Shown in pieces: positions 45,753 to 54,102 of a stretch of DNA of 64,000 nt (the stretch's first letter is position 1; every line of letters begins with the position of its first letter). Location of the stretch: the NCBI RefSeq assembly GCF_900096945.1, contig NZ_FMKA01000009.1, positions 62,001 through 126,000 of the forward strand. The letters run 5' to 3'. Below the pieces are notes generated by a model. The model was not told the origin of the DNA and ran no database searches. It saw only the letters and a list, made by a program, of their open reading frames with translations. Position numbers and translations under genes: made by a program. The DNA comes from Anaerobium acetethylicum. Lineage in GTDB: Bacteria > Bacillota > Clostridia > Lachnospirales > Lachnospiraceae.

Positions 45753-46805
45753 ATGGCTGAGATCAGAGCATTAATCGACAGACTAGAGCGCGACAGGACA
45801 CTGCATAAAGAGGAATTCATAGAGCTACTCACCAGATACACGGCAGAGGATTTTGCATATATAAGGGAAAAAGCCAGAAAGACAGCCCAGAGCATTTTCG
45901 GGGATAAGATCTATACAAGGGGTCTCATAGAGTTTTCAAACTACTGCAGAAACGACTGCTACTACTGCGGGATCAGGCGCAGCAACGGGGAGGTCGACAG
46001 GTACCGCCTCTCGAAGGAAGACATCCTGAAATGCTGCGACATCGGGTATGAGCTGGGCTTCCGCACTTATGTTTTGCAGGGCGGTGAGGACGGAGCCTTC
46101 AATGACGATATCATGACCGATCTCATCGTATCCATCAAGGAGAAGCATCCGGACTGCGCGATTACCCTGTCGGCGGGAGAATTAAGCTATGAAAGCTACA
46201 AGCGCTATTTTGAGGCCGGGGCTGACCGCTATCTGCTGAGGCATGAGACTGCAAATGCAGACCACTATGCGAAGCTTCATCCGGAAAGGCTGACACTCGA
46301 AGCGAGAAAAAAATGTCTTTACGACCTGAAGGATATCGGATATCAGGTAGGGACAGGCTTCATGGTGGGTTCGCCATATCAGACGCCTGAGAATCTGGCA
46401 GAGGACCTGCTTTTCATAAAAGAATTCCAGCCGGAGATGATCGGCATAGGACCGTTCCTCCCCCATCATCAGACGCCTTTCGCTGACCAGGAGAAAGGCT
46501 CCTACGAGCTGACGCTTCTCCTGATTGCCATACTGAGGCTCCTGATACCGAATGCGAACATTCCGTCTACCACGGCATTGGGAACCATCAATCCGAGGGG
46601 AAGGGAAGAGGGCATACTTTCAGGCGCAAATGTGGTGATGCCGAACCTGTCTCCGGTCGATGTAAGAAAGAATTATGAACTGTATGACAATAAGATCTGC
46701 ACAGGGGATGAAGCGGCAGAATGCAGAATGTGCCTGCAGGGCCGAATGGAATCAATCGGCTACCGTCTTGTGAATGAACGGGGAGATTTTCAGCCTCTTA
46801 TATAA
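45753..46805 (+). CDS. hydE: [FeFe]-hydrogenase maturase HydE (radical SAM)
   Basis: A 350-residue radical-SAM enzyme of the biotin-synthase-like family that takes part in building the 2Fe subcluster of [FeFe] hydrogenase (dithiolate-bridge/complex-B chemistry). The SAM cluster motif CRNDCYYC supplies Cys65, 69 and 72. YVLQGGEDGAF and the HETANADHYAKLHP strand are typical. AAGAAGGTGG precedes the start, 20 nt after the regulator gene. The hydrogenase structural gene itself is not in the window. Confidence 0.95.
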   Translation: MAEIRALIDRLERDRTLHKEEFIELLTRYTAEDFAYIREKARKTAQSIFGDKIYTRGLIEFSNYCRNDCYYCGIRRSNGEVDRYRLSKEDILKCCDIGYELGFRTYVLQGGEDGAFNDDIMTDLIVSIKEKHPDCAITLSAGELSYESYKRYFEAGADRYLLRHETANADHYAKLHPERLTLEARKKCLYDLKDIGYQVGTGFMVGSPYQTPENLAEDLLFIKEFQPEMIGIGPFLPHHQTPFADQEKGSYELTLLLIAILRLLIPNANIPSTTALGTINPRGREEGILSGANVVMPNLSPVDVRKNYELYDNKICTGDEAAECRMCLQGRMESIGYRLVNERGDFQPLI

Positions 46806-46888
46806 GCAGTTTTGATACTATATATGTTCCACCAAATGACAATAAGACAACGGGGACATGATCCCGACAGAACAAAGGAGAAGAAGAC

Positions 46889-48307
46889 ATGTACGACGTA
46901 AAATCAAAAAAAGCAGAAGAATTCATCAGCGACGAGGAAATCCTCGATACCATGGCATACGCACAGGCTAATAAGAGCAACAGGGAGCTCATTGAAAGCA
47001 TCATCGAAAAAGCGTCAAAAATGCAGGGAATTTCCCACAGGGAAGCAGCAGTCCTTCTGGAATGCGACCTTCAGGATGAAAACGAAAAGGTTTATAAACT
47101 GGCAAAGGAAATCAAACAGAAATTCTACGGCAACAGGATCGTCATGTTCGCGCCTCTTTACCTTTCGAACTACTGCATCAATGGCTGCACATATTGCCCT
47201 TACCACCTGAAAAATAAACATATCGCAAGAAAGAAGCTTACACAGGAAGAAATCGTGCAGGAAGTCATGGCCCTTCAGGATATGGGACACAAACGTCTTG
47301 CCCTGGAAACAGGCGAAGATCCTGTAAACAACCCTCTTGAATATGTGCTCGAAAGCATCAAGACAATTTACTCGATCAAACATAAAAACGGTGAAATCCG
47401 CCGTGTAAACGTAAATATTGCCGCAACAACTGTGGAAAACTATGCGAAACTGAAGGATGCCGGAATCGGAACCTACATTCTATTCCAGGAGACATACCAC
47501 AAGGAAAATTATGAAGCGCTTCATCCGACAGGACCAAAACATGACTACGCATACCATACAGAAGCCATGGACCGCGCCATGGAAGCCGGAATCGATGACG
47601 TTGGAATAGGCGTATTATTCGGACTCAACATGTACCGTTATGACTTCATCGGGCTCCTGATGCACGCAGAGCATCTTGAAGCGGCAATGGGCGTAGGACC
47701 TCACACTGTCAGCGTTCCTAGAATCCGTCCTGCAGACGACATCGATACGGAAGACTTTGAAAATGCCATCTCAGAGGAAATTTTCGAAAAAATCGTAGCA
47801 ATTCTCCGTATAGCAGTTCCTTACACAGGAATGATCGTTTCTACCCGTGAATCCAAGGCTACAAGGGAAAGAGTGCTGAACCTCGGTGTTACCCAGCTGA
47901 GCGGCGGTTCAAGGACTAGCGTCGGCGGATACGTGGAAGAAGAAGCGGAAGATGACAATTCGGCACAGTTTGACGTTGAAGACAAAAGAACCCTTGACCA
48001 GGTTGTAAACTGGCTGCTTGAGATGGGCTATATTCCAAGCTTCTGTACCGCATGCTACAGGGAAGGCAGAACAGGAGACCGTTTTATGAAGCTCGTCAAA
48101 TCAGGACAGATTGCCAACTGCTGCCAGCCTAACGCGCTGATGACCCTGAAAGAATACCTGGAAGACTATGCTTCAGAAGATACGCAGAAAAAAGGCGAAG
48201 CCCTTATTGCAAGAGAAGTAGAGAATATTACCAACGAAAAAGTAAAAGCAATCGCAAAGGAACATCTTGTGGAACTGCACGATGGAAAGAGAGATTTCCG
48301 CTTCTAA
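46889..48307 (+). CDS. hydG: [FeFe]-hydrogenase maturase HydG (tyrosine lyase)
   Basis: A 472-residue radical-SAM enzyme that cleaves tyrosine to supply CO and CN- ligands for the hydrogenase H-cluster. The N-terminal SAM cluster motif is CINGCTYC (Cys96, 100, 103). The C-terminal auxiliary-cluster motif is CTACYREGRTG with the distal Cys pair in IANCCQPNA. Both clusters are needed in characterised HydG, and both are present. The length is typical. AAAGGAG precedes the ATG. HydF starts 12 nt after its stop. Confidence 0.97.
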   Translation: MYDVKSKKAEEFISDEEILDTMAYAQANKSNRELIESIIEKASKMQGISHREAAVLLECDLQDENEKVYKLAKEIKQKFYGNRIVMFAPLYLSNYCINGCTYCPYHLKNKHIARKKLTQEEIVQEVMALQDMGHKRLALETGEDPVNNPLEYVLESIKTIYSIKHKNGEIRRVNVNIAATTVENYAKLKDAGIGTYILFQETYHKENYEALHPTGPKHDYAYHTEAMDRAMEAGIDDVGIGVLFGLNMYRYDFIGLLMHAEHLEAAMGVGPHTVSVPRIRPADDIDTEDFENAISEEIFEKIVAILRIAVPYTGMIVSTRESKATRERVLNLGVTQLSGGSRTSVGGYVEEEAEDDNSAQFDVEDKRTLDQVVNWLLEMGYIPSFCTACYREGRTGDRFMKLVKSGQIANCCQPNALMTLKEYLEDYASEDTQKKGEALIAREVENITNEKVKAIAKEHLVELHDGKRDFRF

Positions 48308-48319
48308 AGGAGGACGCTT

Positions 48320-49510
48320 ATGGGCTTACATGAAACACCAAGAGCAAACCAGCTTCACATAGGGATTTTCGGGAAGAGAAACAGCGGAAAATCCACATTG
48401 ATCAATGCCCTGACCGGTCACAACACGGCGCTTGTATCCGATGTTGCGGGCACTACTACAGATCCAGTCTACAAAACAATGGAGATTTACGGCATCGGCC
48501 CCTGCGTCCTCATAGACACGGCAGGCTACGACGATGTCGGAGAGCTTGGCGGAATGAGGGTCGAGAAGACGAAGGAAGCCTTGAAAAAGACTGATATCGC
48601 CCTGATAGTGACCTGTGACGCTGACATAGACGAGGAGCTTGCATGGATAAAGCTTCTGAAACAGCAGAAGACACCGTACATCATAATCATCAACAAAATT
48701 GATGAACTGGAAGATCCAGGCGCTATTTTCAAGGCGTTTTTTGATGCCAGCGGAGAAGAACCCCTGATGATCAGCGCAAAGACAAAGACAGGCGTCGAAA
48801 AGATCAGGGAAGAAATCATGAGAAAGCTTCCGGAAGACTATGAGGCGGCCAGCATAACCGGCCATCTGGTCAGTGAAGGCGACGTGGTTCTTCTGGTAAT
48901 GCCACAGGATATCCAGGCTCCAAAGGGCCGTCTGATCCTGCCGCAGGTACAGACTATGAGAGATTTGCTTGACAAAAAGGCGATTGTAACAAGCTGTACC
49001 ACGGACAAGCTGGATGCCGCCCTGTCGAGCCTCTCGGCACCGCCGAAGCTTATCATAACCGACTCCCAGGTGTTCAAGACCGTTTATGAAAAGAAACCAG
49101 AAGAGAGCATGCTTACCTCTTTCTCAGTCCTTTTCGCCGGATACAAGGGAGACATCAAATACTATGCGGAAAGCGCAGCGGCCGTTGACAGCCTCACGGA
49201 GGATTCCAGGGTGCTCATAGCGGAAGCCTGCACCCATGCTCCTCTCGAGGAGGATATCGGAAGGGAAAAGCTTCCAAGGATGCTCCGCAACAGGATCGGA
49301 CAGGGGCTTCACATCGATATCGTAAGCGGTACCGACTTCCCCAAAGACCTCACGGAGTATGACCTGGTCATACAGTGCGGAGCCTGCATGTTCAACCGGA
49401 AATACGTGATGAACAGGATAGATTCTGCAAGAAGCCAGAAAGTGCCGATGTCGAATTATGGGACAGTACTTGCTTATCTTTCTGGAATATTGGATAAAAT
49501 CGAATTATAA
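48320..49510 (+). CDS. hydF: [FeFe]-hydrogenase maturation GTPase/scaffold HydF
   Basis: A 396-residue Era-like GTPase that carries the assembled diiron subcluster and delivers it to the hydrogenase. The P-loop GKRNSGKS lies at 18-25, switch DVAGTTTDPV follows, then the G3 region DTAGYDDVGE and G4 NKID. The C-terminal cluster-binding domain has CTHAPLEEDIGREK and CGACMFNRK, giving the conserved Cys-x-His and CxxC ligands. AAAGGAGG precedes the start. It ends the maturation operon. Two tandem palindromic repeats and a long terminator follow. Confidence 0.96.
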   Translation: MGLHETPRANQLHIGIFGKRNSGKSTLINALTGHNTALVSDVAGTTTDPVYKTMEIYGIGPCVLIDTAGYDDVGELGGMRVEKTKEALKKTDIALIVTCDADIDEELAWIKLLKQQKTPYIIIINKIDELEDPGAIFKAFFDASGEEPLMISAKTKTGVEKIREEIMRKLPEDYEAASITGHLVSEGDVVLLVMPQDIQAPKGRLILPQVQTMRDLLDKKAIVTSCTTDKLDAALSSLSAPPKLIITDSQVFKTVYEKKPEESMLTSFSVLFAGYKGDIKYYAESAAAVDSLTEDSRVLIAEACTHAPLEEDIGREKLPRMLRNRIGQGLHIDIVSGTDFPKDLTEYDLVIQCGACMFNRKYVMNRIDSARSQKVPMSNYGTVLAYLSGILDKIEL

Positions 49511-49512
49511 AC

Positions 49513-49568
49513 AAATGGTACCAGGTACCAAATAAGCTTGAAAAATGGTACCAGGTACCAAATAAGCT
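49513..49568. repeat. Tandem palindromic repeat (two 26-bp units, 30-bp period)
   Basis: AAATGGTACCAGGTACCAAA followed by TAAGCT occurs at 49513-49538 and again at 49543-49568. Each unit contains the perfect palindrome TGGTACC-A-GGTACCA. The pair lies between hydF and its terminator. It may be a REP-like sequence or a protein-binding site. Confidence 0.85.
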
Positions 49569-49574
49569 GGCGAT

Positions 49575-49617
49575 AAGGAATCAGGCCCGTGAATAGCGTT
49601 CACGGGCCTGATTCCTT
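49575..49617. terminator. Long perfect hairpin between convergent genes
   Basis: A 19-bp perfect stem, AAGGAATCAGGCCCGTGAA with its exact complement, loop TAGCG. Only a weak T-stretch follows, but the strength and the position between convergent genes (hydF and a small minus-strand gene) suggest a two-way terminator. Confidence 0.8.
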
Positions 49618-49624
49618 ATTGTGA

Positions 49625-49858
49625 TTAGGTATTAGATTTTTTATCTTTGTTATGTGCTGCTTTCCGAGAGGGGATTTTGTAACCTATCATAAAGGCGGCT
49701 ATAATACCGCATAAACCGGATCCTAAAAAAGTTTCATACATATATTGTCCATAAAAAAAGATTGTGTTGATAATGATAGCGATTAAATAAATAATTCCAA
49801 TACCTCTGATCGTTAATATGGTTTGTTTCTTATTGAAAAAATCATGGATGTTTTTCAT
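49625..49858 (-). CDS. Small membrane protein, two predicted helices
   Basis: A 77-residue protein with a basic N-terminus (MKNIHDFFNKKQ), a first hydrophobic helix (GIGIIYLIAIIINTIFFYG), a second (GLCGIIAAFMIGY) and a lysine-rich tail. I recognise no family. The start at 49858 is preceded on the minus strand by AGCAGGAAA. A longer frame starts at 49960 but without a ribosome site, and its extra residues look untranslated. It is convergent to hydF. The base composition is more A/T-rich than its neighbours. Confidence 0.6.
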   Translation of the reverse strand: MKNIHDFFNKKQTILTIRGIGIIYLIAIIINTIFFYGQYMYETFLGSGLCGIIAAFMIGYKIPSRKAAHNKDKKSNT

Positions 49859-50007
49859 AACATATTTCCTGCTTTCTGGGATTGTATTATCTGGTATCAT
49901 ATAATTATATCTTACTAATATTGAGAAAAACAGATTTAATTGAAAAAAATATCCATGCATAAAGGGGATGATTTGTTGACTGCTGTTAATGCCTTGTTTA
50001 TGCGAAG

Positions 50008-50080
50008 CGTGTTACTGTTCATCTGTGAACAGCAACATTTATTTATCATCAATGCCCGCTTAACATGACTGAATGGTTAC
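50008..50080 (+). repeat. Short relative of the MITE-like element (73 bp)
   Basis: The left end GTTACTGTTCA is followed by TCTG-TGAACAGCAAC (a hairpin). The right end CTGAATGGTTAC matches the right terminus of the full elements (CTGAATAGTTAC). Upstream GCGAAGCGT also recurs near 45127 and 20613. The last bases (GTTACA) overlap the -35 region of the downstream promoter. Confidence 0.55.
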
Positions 50081-50104
50081 AAATAAATGAAAGTGTGATA
50101 AAAT
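50076..50104 (+). promoter_or_regulatory. Possible promoter of the rluF-type gene
   Basis: GTTACA (50076-50081), a 17-nt spacer and TAAAAT (50099-50104) preceded by TGTGA. The -35 hexamer is formed by the end of a repeat element. Confidence 0.4.
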
Positions 50105-50158
50105 AAACCCTGTGCAATAAGCGCAACAGTATGCATTCGCAGACAGGAAAGAGAGAAT

Positions 50159-51286
50159 ATGACAACTATAAAAAGAGAATCAGTGGAACATATAAATGAA
50201 AACGGACAGGAGACGGTGAGGCTCAACAAATACCTCAGCGATGCCGGATTCTGCTCAAGACGTGAGGCAGACCGCCTGATTGAGGAAGGCAAAGTGCTGG
50301 TAGACGGCAGAAAGGCTGAAATGGGTGAACAGGTCAGCCCGTCCCAGCAGATCAGCGTTGATGGGAAACTCGTAGAACCGGAAGAAAAGATGATACTCAT
50401 TGCAGTGAACAAGCCGGTTGGAATCGTGTGTACCACGGATAAGAGGGAGCCGGATAACATCGTGGATTTCATCGGCTTCAAGCAGAGGATCTATCCGGTC
50501 GGAAGGCTCGACAAGGAGTCGGAAGGCCTGCTTCTTATGACCAACAACGGCGACATCGTAAATAAAATGATGCGTTCTGGAAACATGCATGAGAAGGAAT
50601 ACCTGGTAACTGTCAATAAGGTCGTAACGTCTGATTTCATAAAAAATATGTCCTCAGGCGTGCCGATACTGGATACCATAACCAGGGAATGCGAGATTGA
50701 GGCGACGGGAAAATACACCTTCAGGATAGTCCTGACCCAGGGCCTGAACAGACAGATCCGAAGGATGTGCGAATACCTTGGCTACAGGGTTACCAGACTC
50801 CAGCGAATCAGGATCATGAATATCCGCCTGGGGAAACTTCAGGTAGGCGGATACCGGAACGTGACCGATGCCGAACTGAAGGTCCTCAATTCATTGATGG
50901 AAAATTCTTCAAACACCACGGTGATCCCGGCAGCAGGCGGGAAAAGGCCGGAATCCCAGAAATATGAATCCAGGAAGCCAGCATCCGGAAAGCCTAAATC
51001 AGGGAAGCATGAATCAGGGAAGCCTGAATCGTGGAAACCGGCATCCCAGAAACCAGAATCTCAGAAACCAGAATCCCAGAAGCCGGCATTCCAGAAACCA
51101 GCATCCGGGAAACCAGCATCCGGGAAACCAGCATCCCAGAAAACCACCCCATATAAGCAGGAACTACAGAAAAATGCGAAGCAGAAGCCGGCAGGGAATA
51201 AGCCTGGTTATAAGAAAGAAAATTTCACGAACCAGAAGCCAGGCAACAGGAAACCCCAGAACAAAAGCAGGGGATACCAGAAGTAG
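50159..51286 (+). CDS. RluF-type 23S rRNA/tRNA pseudouridine synthase with pentapeptide-repeat tail
   Basis: A 375-residue protein. Residues about 20-80 are an S4 RNA-binding domain (VRLNKYLSDAGFCSRREADRLI). Residues about 85-255 are the RsuA/RluF catalytic domain with GRLDKESEGLLLMTNNGD, whose Asp is the catalytic residue, and GLNRQIRRMC. From residue 263 to 327 there are 13 pentapeptide units of the form KPxS(G/Q), encoded by 15-bp repeats (50945-51139). A further basic tail runs to the end. The family enzyme normally stops near 250-290 residues. The highly basic tail probably binds rRNA without strict sequence need; its length may vary between strains. Confidence 0.9.
   Translation: MTTIKRESVEHINENGQETVRLNKYLSDAGFCSRREADRLIEEGKVLVDGRKAEMGEQVSPSQQISVDGKLVEPEEKMILIAVNKPVGIVCTTDKREPDNIVDFIGFKQRIYPVGRLDKESEGLLLMTNNGDIVNKMMRSGNMHEKEYLVTVNKVVTSDFIKNMSSGVPILDTITRECEIEATGKYTFRIVLTQGLNRQIRRMCEYLGYRVTRLQRIRIMNIRLGKLQVGGYRNVTDAELKVLNSLMENSSNTTVIPAAGGKRPESQKYESRKPASGKPKSGKHESGKPESWKPASQKPESQKPESQKPAFQKPASGKPASGKPASQKTTPYKQELQKNAKQKPAGNKPGYKKENFTNQKPGNRKPQNKSRGYQK
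50945..51139 (+). repeat. 15-bp coding minisatellite (13 units)
   Basis: Thirteen consecutive 15-bp units of the type AAA-CCA-GCA-TCC-CAG encode K/R-P-x-S-x pentapeptides. Units differ mainly at codons 3 and 5 (GAA or GCA; CAG or GGG/GGA). The middle to last units are the most uniform, which suggests recent expansion. Confidence 0.9.
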
Positions 51287-51373
51287 AATTGCGGTATTGA
51301 CGGCTGTCATGAAAAATACAAATAACAACATAGAAACAACATAATAAACAACAACCTCCGAGGAGATCACGTA

Positions 51374-53332
51374 ATGGAAGATAAGATAAAAAGAATAAAA
51401 GAACTGGTAAAGATACTGAACGAAGCCGGTAAGGCATACTATCAGCAGGATACGGAAATCATGAGCAATTTCGAGTATGACAGGCTTTATGATGAGCTGC
51501 TCGAGCTGGAGGATGAAACAGGCATGATCATGGCCGGGAGTCCGTCAGCTCAGGTCGGATACGAATCCCTGGACCAGCTTCCGAAGGAGAGGCATGAAAA
51601 ACCCATGCTTTCCCTGGACAAGACAAAGGACGTATCAGCGCTTGTTAGCTGGGTAGGAAACCAGAAGGCTCTCCTGTCTTGGAAACTGGACGGCCTGACC
51701 ATCGTGCTCACCTATCGTGACGGAGAGCTTCAGAAAGCCGTTACGAGGGGCAACGGCGAAATCGGGGAAGTCATAACCCCCAATGCAAAGGTATTCAAGA
51801 ACCTTCCCCACTCCATCAATTTTAAGGATGAACTCATCATCAGGGGAGAGGCAGTCATCACCTATTCCGATTTTGAAAAAATAAACGCAGAAATAGAAGA
51901 CGTAAATGCAAAATACAAAAATCCGAGAAATCTTTGCAGCGGTTCCGTCCGCCAGCTCAACAACGAAATAACGGCGAAGAGAAACGTGAATTTCTTCGCA
52001 TTTTCACTGGTCAAAGCAGACGACCTGGATTTCGGGAATTCAAGGGAAGAACAGTTCAGATGGCTTAAGACACTGGGCTTTGAAGTAGTGGAATACAAGG
52101 CTGTCACAGCACAAAATCTTGAGACGACAGTCAGGGAATTCGAAAGCAGCATACAGTATAATGATTTTCCGTCCGACGGTCTGGTGCTCCTCTATGACGA
52201 TATGGAATACGGCGCATCCCAGGGAAGAACTGCAAAATTTCCAAAGGATGCCATAGCCTTCAAATGGGCAGACGAGATCAAGGAAACGAAACTCCTTTAT
52301 GTGGAGTGGAGCCCGTCAAGAACCGGCCTCATCAATCCGATCGCCGTATTCGAACCGGTGGAGCTGGAAGGCACCACAGTCAGCCGCGCTTCCCTGCACA
52401 ACATCAGCATCATGAAGAGCCTGGAGCTTGGTGCGGGAGATACCATCGAAGTCTACAAGGCGAACATGATTATCCCACAGGTAGCATCCAACCATACGCG
52501 CAGCGGCGTCAGGGACATCCCTGAAACATGCCCTGTCTGCGGAGGAGCAACTGAAATCAGGCAGGCCAACGACGTTCAGGCCCTGTACTGCACAAACCCC
52601 GAATGCCAGGCGAAAAAAATAAAATCCTTCACGCTTTTCGTCAGCCGCGATGCCATGAACATGGAAGGGCTTTCCGAAGCAACTCTTGAAAAAATGATCC
52701 AGAAAGGTTTCATACATGAATACGCAGACATATTCCATCTTGCAGAACGCAGGGACGAGATTGTGGAAATGGAAGGCTTCGGCGAAAAATCCTATGTCAA
52801 CCTCATTGAAACCATCGAAAAATCAAGGAAGACGACTCTGCCAAAGCTCATATACAGCCTTGGGATCGAGAATGTCGGACTTTCCAACGCAAAAGTAATC
52901 TGCAGGGAACTTGGATTTGACCTGGAAAAAGTAAGGAAAGCCACCAGGGAGGAACTGAATGCAATTGCCGGGATCGGCCCGATCATCGCGGATACCTTTG
53001 CAGCATATTTTGAAAAGGAAGAGAACAACAGGAAACTGGACCACCTTCTGAAGGAGCTGGAAATCGAGGCCGCCCCCGTTGTCAGTGCAGAAGAAAAGAT
53101 TTTCACCGGCATGAATTTCGTCATTACAGGAAGCGTCGAGCATTTCGCCAACCGCAACGAAGTCAAGGACATCATTGAATCAAAGGGCGGAAAAGTAACC
53201 GGTTCCGTCACAGCAAAGACCAATTTTCTGATCAACAACGATGCCGCGTCTTCATCATCAAAAAACAAGAAGGCAAAAGAACTCGGCGTGAAAATCATAA
53301 CCGAAGAAGAGTTCGTCAGTTTGCTGTCGTAG
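51374..53332 (+). CDS. ligA: NAD+-dependent DNA ligase, divergent LigA
   Basis: A 652-residue DNA ligase with the LigA domain order. The Ia domain contains NFEYDRLYDELLELE. The adenylation domain has the AMP-accepting Lys104 in KLDG. An OB fold follows, then a Cys4 zinc finger (CPVCGGATEI...CTNPEC), a helix-hairpin-helix domain (GIENVGLSNAKVICREL, IAGIGPIIADTFAAYF) and a C-terminal BRCT domain (GMNFVITGSVEHF). Around the active site it reads TRGNGEIGEVIT instead of the common TRGDGxxGEDVT, so it is an unusual branch. It may be a second ligase rather than the main one. The start follows CCTCCGAGGAGATC. Confidence 0.88.
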   Translation: MEDKIKRIKELVKILNEAGKAYYQQDTEIMSNFEYDRLYDELLELEDETGMIMAGSPSAQVGYESLDQLPKERHEKPMLSLDKTKDVSALVSWVGNQKALLSWKLDGLTIVLTYRDGELQKAVTRGNGEIGEVITPNAKVFKNLPHSINFKDELIIRGEAVITYSDFEKINAEIEDVNAKYKNPRNLCSGSVRQLNNEITAKRNVNFFAFSLVKADDLDFGNSREEQFRWLKTLGFEVVEYKAVTAQNLETTVREFESSIQYNDFPSDGLVLLYDDMEYGASQGRTAKFPKDAIAFKWADEIKETKLLYVEWSPSRTGLINPIAVFEPVELEGTTVSRASLHNISIMKSLELGAGDTIEVYKANMIIPQVASNHTRSGVRDIPETCPVCGGATEIRQANDVQALYCTNPECQAKKIKSFTLFVSRDAMNMEGLSEATLEKMIQKGFIHEYADIFHLAERRDEIVEMEGFGEKSYVNLIETIEKSRKTTLPKLIYSLGIENVGLSNAKVICRELGFDLEKVRKATREELNAIAGIGPIIADTFAAYFEKEENNRKLDHLLKELEIEAAPVVSAEEKIFTGMNFVITGSVEHFANRNEVKDIIESKGGKVTGSVTAKTNFLINNDAASSSSKNKKAKELGVKIITEEEFVSLLS

Positions 53333-53600
53333 TCCGCTTCTTCCTTGCGGTTTTCTAAAACTGGCATAAATGTTAATTTCATTCACTGGCAATTATACTG
53401 ACGCACTGGACTTTGAAGCCAGTGCAGGCAGTATTGACTTTGATGTTACAAAATGAATCGCTGTGCCAATAATGAACAGACGACTTTTTTGTTAAACCAA
53501 CGAATGTTACAAAAAAGAACGAAAAACACTGCTTTTTAAATTGATACATGAACCGTGATGAATTAGAATATGAGTAATCAAGATGACGCGTAAATGATAA

Positions 53601-53699
53601 ATGAAATGGTTCATATATGAAACCATGGAAGTTAAAATGCTGGCGCTGGATGCGGAAACCAGGCATCTTGAAATGAAACGGCTCACTAAAAGGGAGTAG
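53601..53699 (+). CDS. Possible 32-residue small protein
   Basis: ATG 53601 to TAG 53699 encodes an amphipathic, charged peptide beginning MKWFIYETMEVKMLAL. It looks more protein-like than random sequence, but no clear ribosome site precedes it. It is followed about 60 nt later by a terminator. It could be a real small protein or the tail of a decayed gene. I recognise no family. Confidence 0.3.
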   Translation: MKWFIYETMEVKMLALDAETRHLEMKRLTKRE

Positions 53700-53759
53700 C
53701 AAGCGTGAAAACGCTAATTATTCGTCATCACGGAGAAATCCCGGATAATTATTAAATTG

Positions 53760-53806
53760 CGAGACTTTTGGCTTATATAAATATAAACCAAAGGTCTTTT
53801 TTTGTT
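53760..53806 (+). terminator. Intrinsic terminator
   Basis: AGACTTTTGG pairs with CCAAAGGTCT around a loop that includes TATAT/ATATA, followed by seven T residues. It ends whatever transcript covers 53601-53699, or ligA read-through. Confidence 0.8.
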
Positions 53807-53938
53807 GCGGTCCTACAGATTATGGAAGAGAATGTTGCACAAACGGCGGTTAAAAAAAAGATGTTTGAATAGTTTTTGGAAGAAAAGTGATCTTATGCGA
53901 CAGTGAGTGTGAAGCCTGCATAAGCAAAAAGAAATCAG

Positions 53939-54081
53939 GTGACTGTTCAGAATTGCTATGCCGCGAGGTGTTTTTGTGCTGATTTTGCATAAAAACCCGA
54001 GTTACACATGTGCCAAATTGCTGGTTTTGCAATTTGTGTGCATCAGTTGTGACGATGAAGGGCGTGGCCCTGAATAGTTAC
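53939..54081 (+). mobile_element. Full-length MITE-like element (copy B, 143 bp)
   Basis: It is bounded by GTGACTGTTCAGAA and TCCTGAATAGTTAC-type inverted ends (the right end here reads CCCTGAATAGTTAC). It folds into three hairpins: GTTTTTGTGC/GCATAAAAAC, an ATTGC/GCAAT-centred stem, and GTGACGAT-GA-AGGGC-GTG-GCCCT-GA-ATAGTTAC. The flanks GAAATCAG (left) and AAAGTCAG (right) match at 6 of 8 positions, as expected of an aged 8-bp duplication. It has exactly the same length as copy A. It lies 22 bp before the ATPase start codon. Confidence 0.8.
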
Positions 54082-54102
54082 AAAGTCAGAAAGGGGAACA
54101 TC

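Larger units (their letters stand above)
49859..50158. other. 300-bp divergent region before the rluF-type gene
   Basis: It contains start signals of the small minus-strand gene, a repeat-family element (50008-50080), and a probable promoter for the downstream gene at 50076-50104. No coding frame is apparent. Confidence 0.5.
53333..54102 (+). other. 770-bp region between ligA and the cation ATPase
   Basis: It contains a GCACTGG/CCAGTGC hairpin at about 53403-53425, a possible 32-codon ORF (53601-53699), a terminator (53760-53806) and a full-length MITE-like element (53939-54081) just before the ATPase gene. Two short frames with a protein-like look (9 and 32 codons) may be remnants of a decayed gene. 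Confidence 0.55.

Noticed and set aside
50945-51139. CRISPR-like array
   Set aside because: The 15-bp periodicity is in frame with codons and encodes a pentapeptide repeat; there are no spacers.
50964-51344. Alternative 126-residue frame over the RluF repeat tail
   Set aside because: It is the +1-type shadow of the repetitive coding sequence, with no ribosome site and a biased composition caused by the repeat.
53379-53702. 107-residue minus-strand frame in the ligA-ATPase gap
   Set aside because: Phe/Ser-rich composition without motif or ribosome site; it overlaps the more plausible plus-strand small ORF and hairpins.
54010-54102. Longer N-terminus for the cation ATPase (ATG at 54010)
   Set aside because: The extra frame runs through the full MITE-like element; AAAGGGGA and the family N-terminus support 54103.
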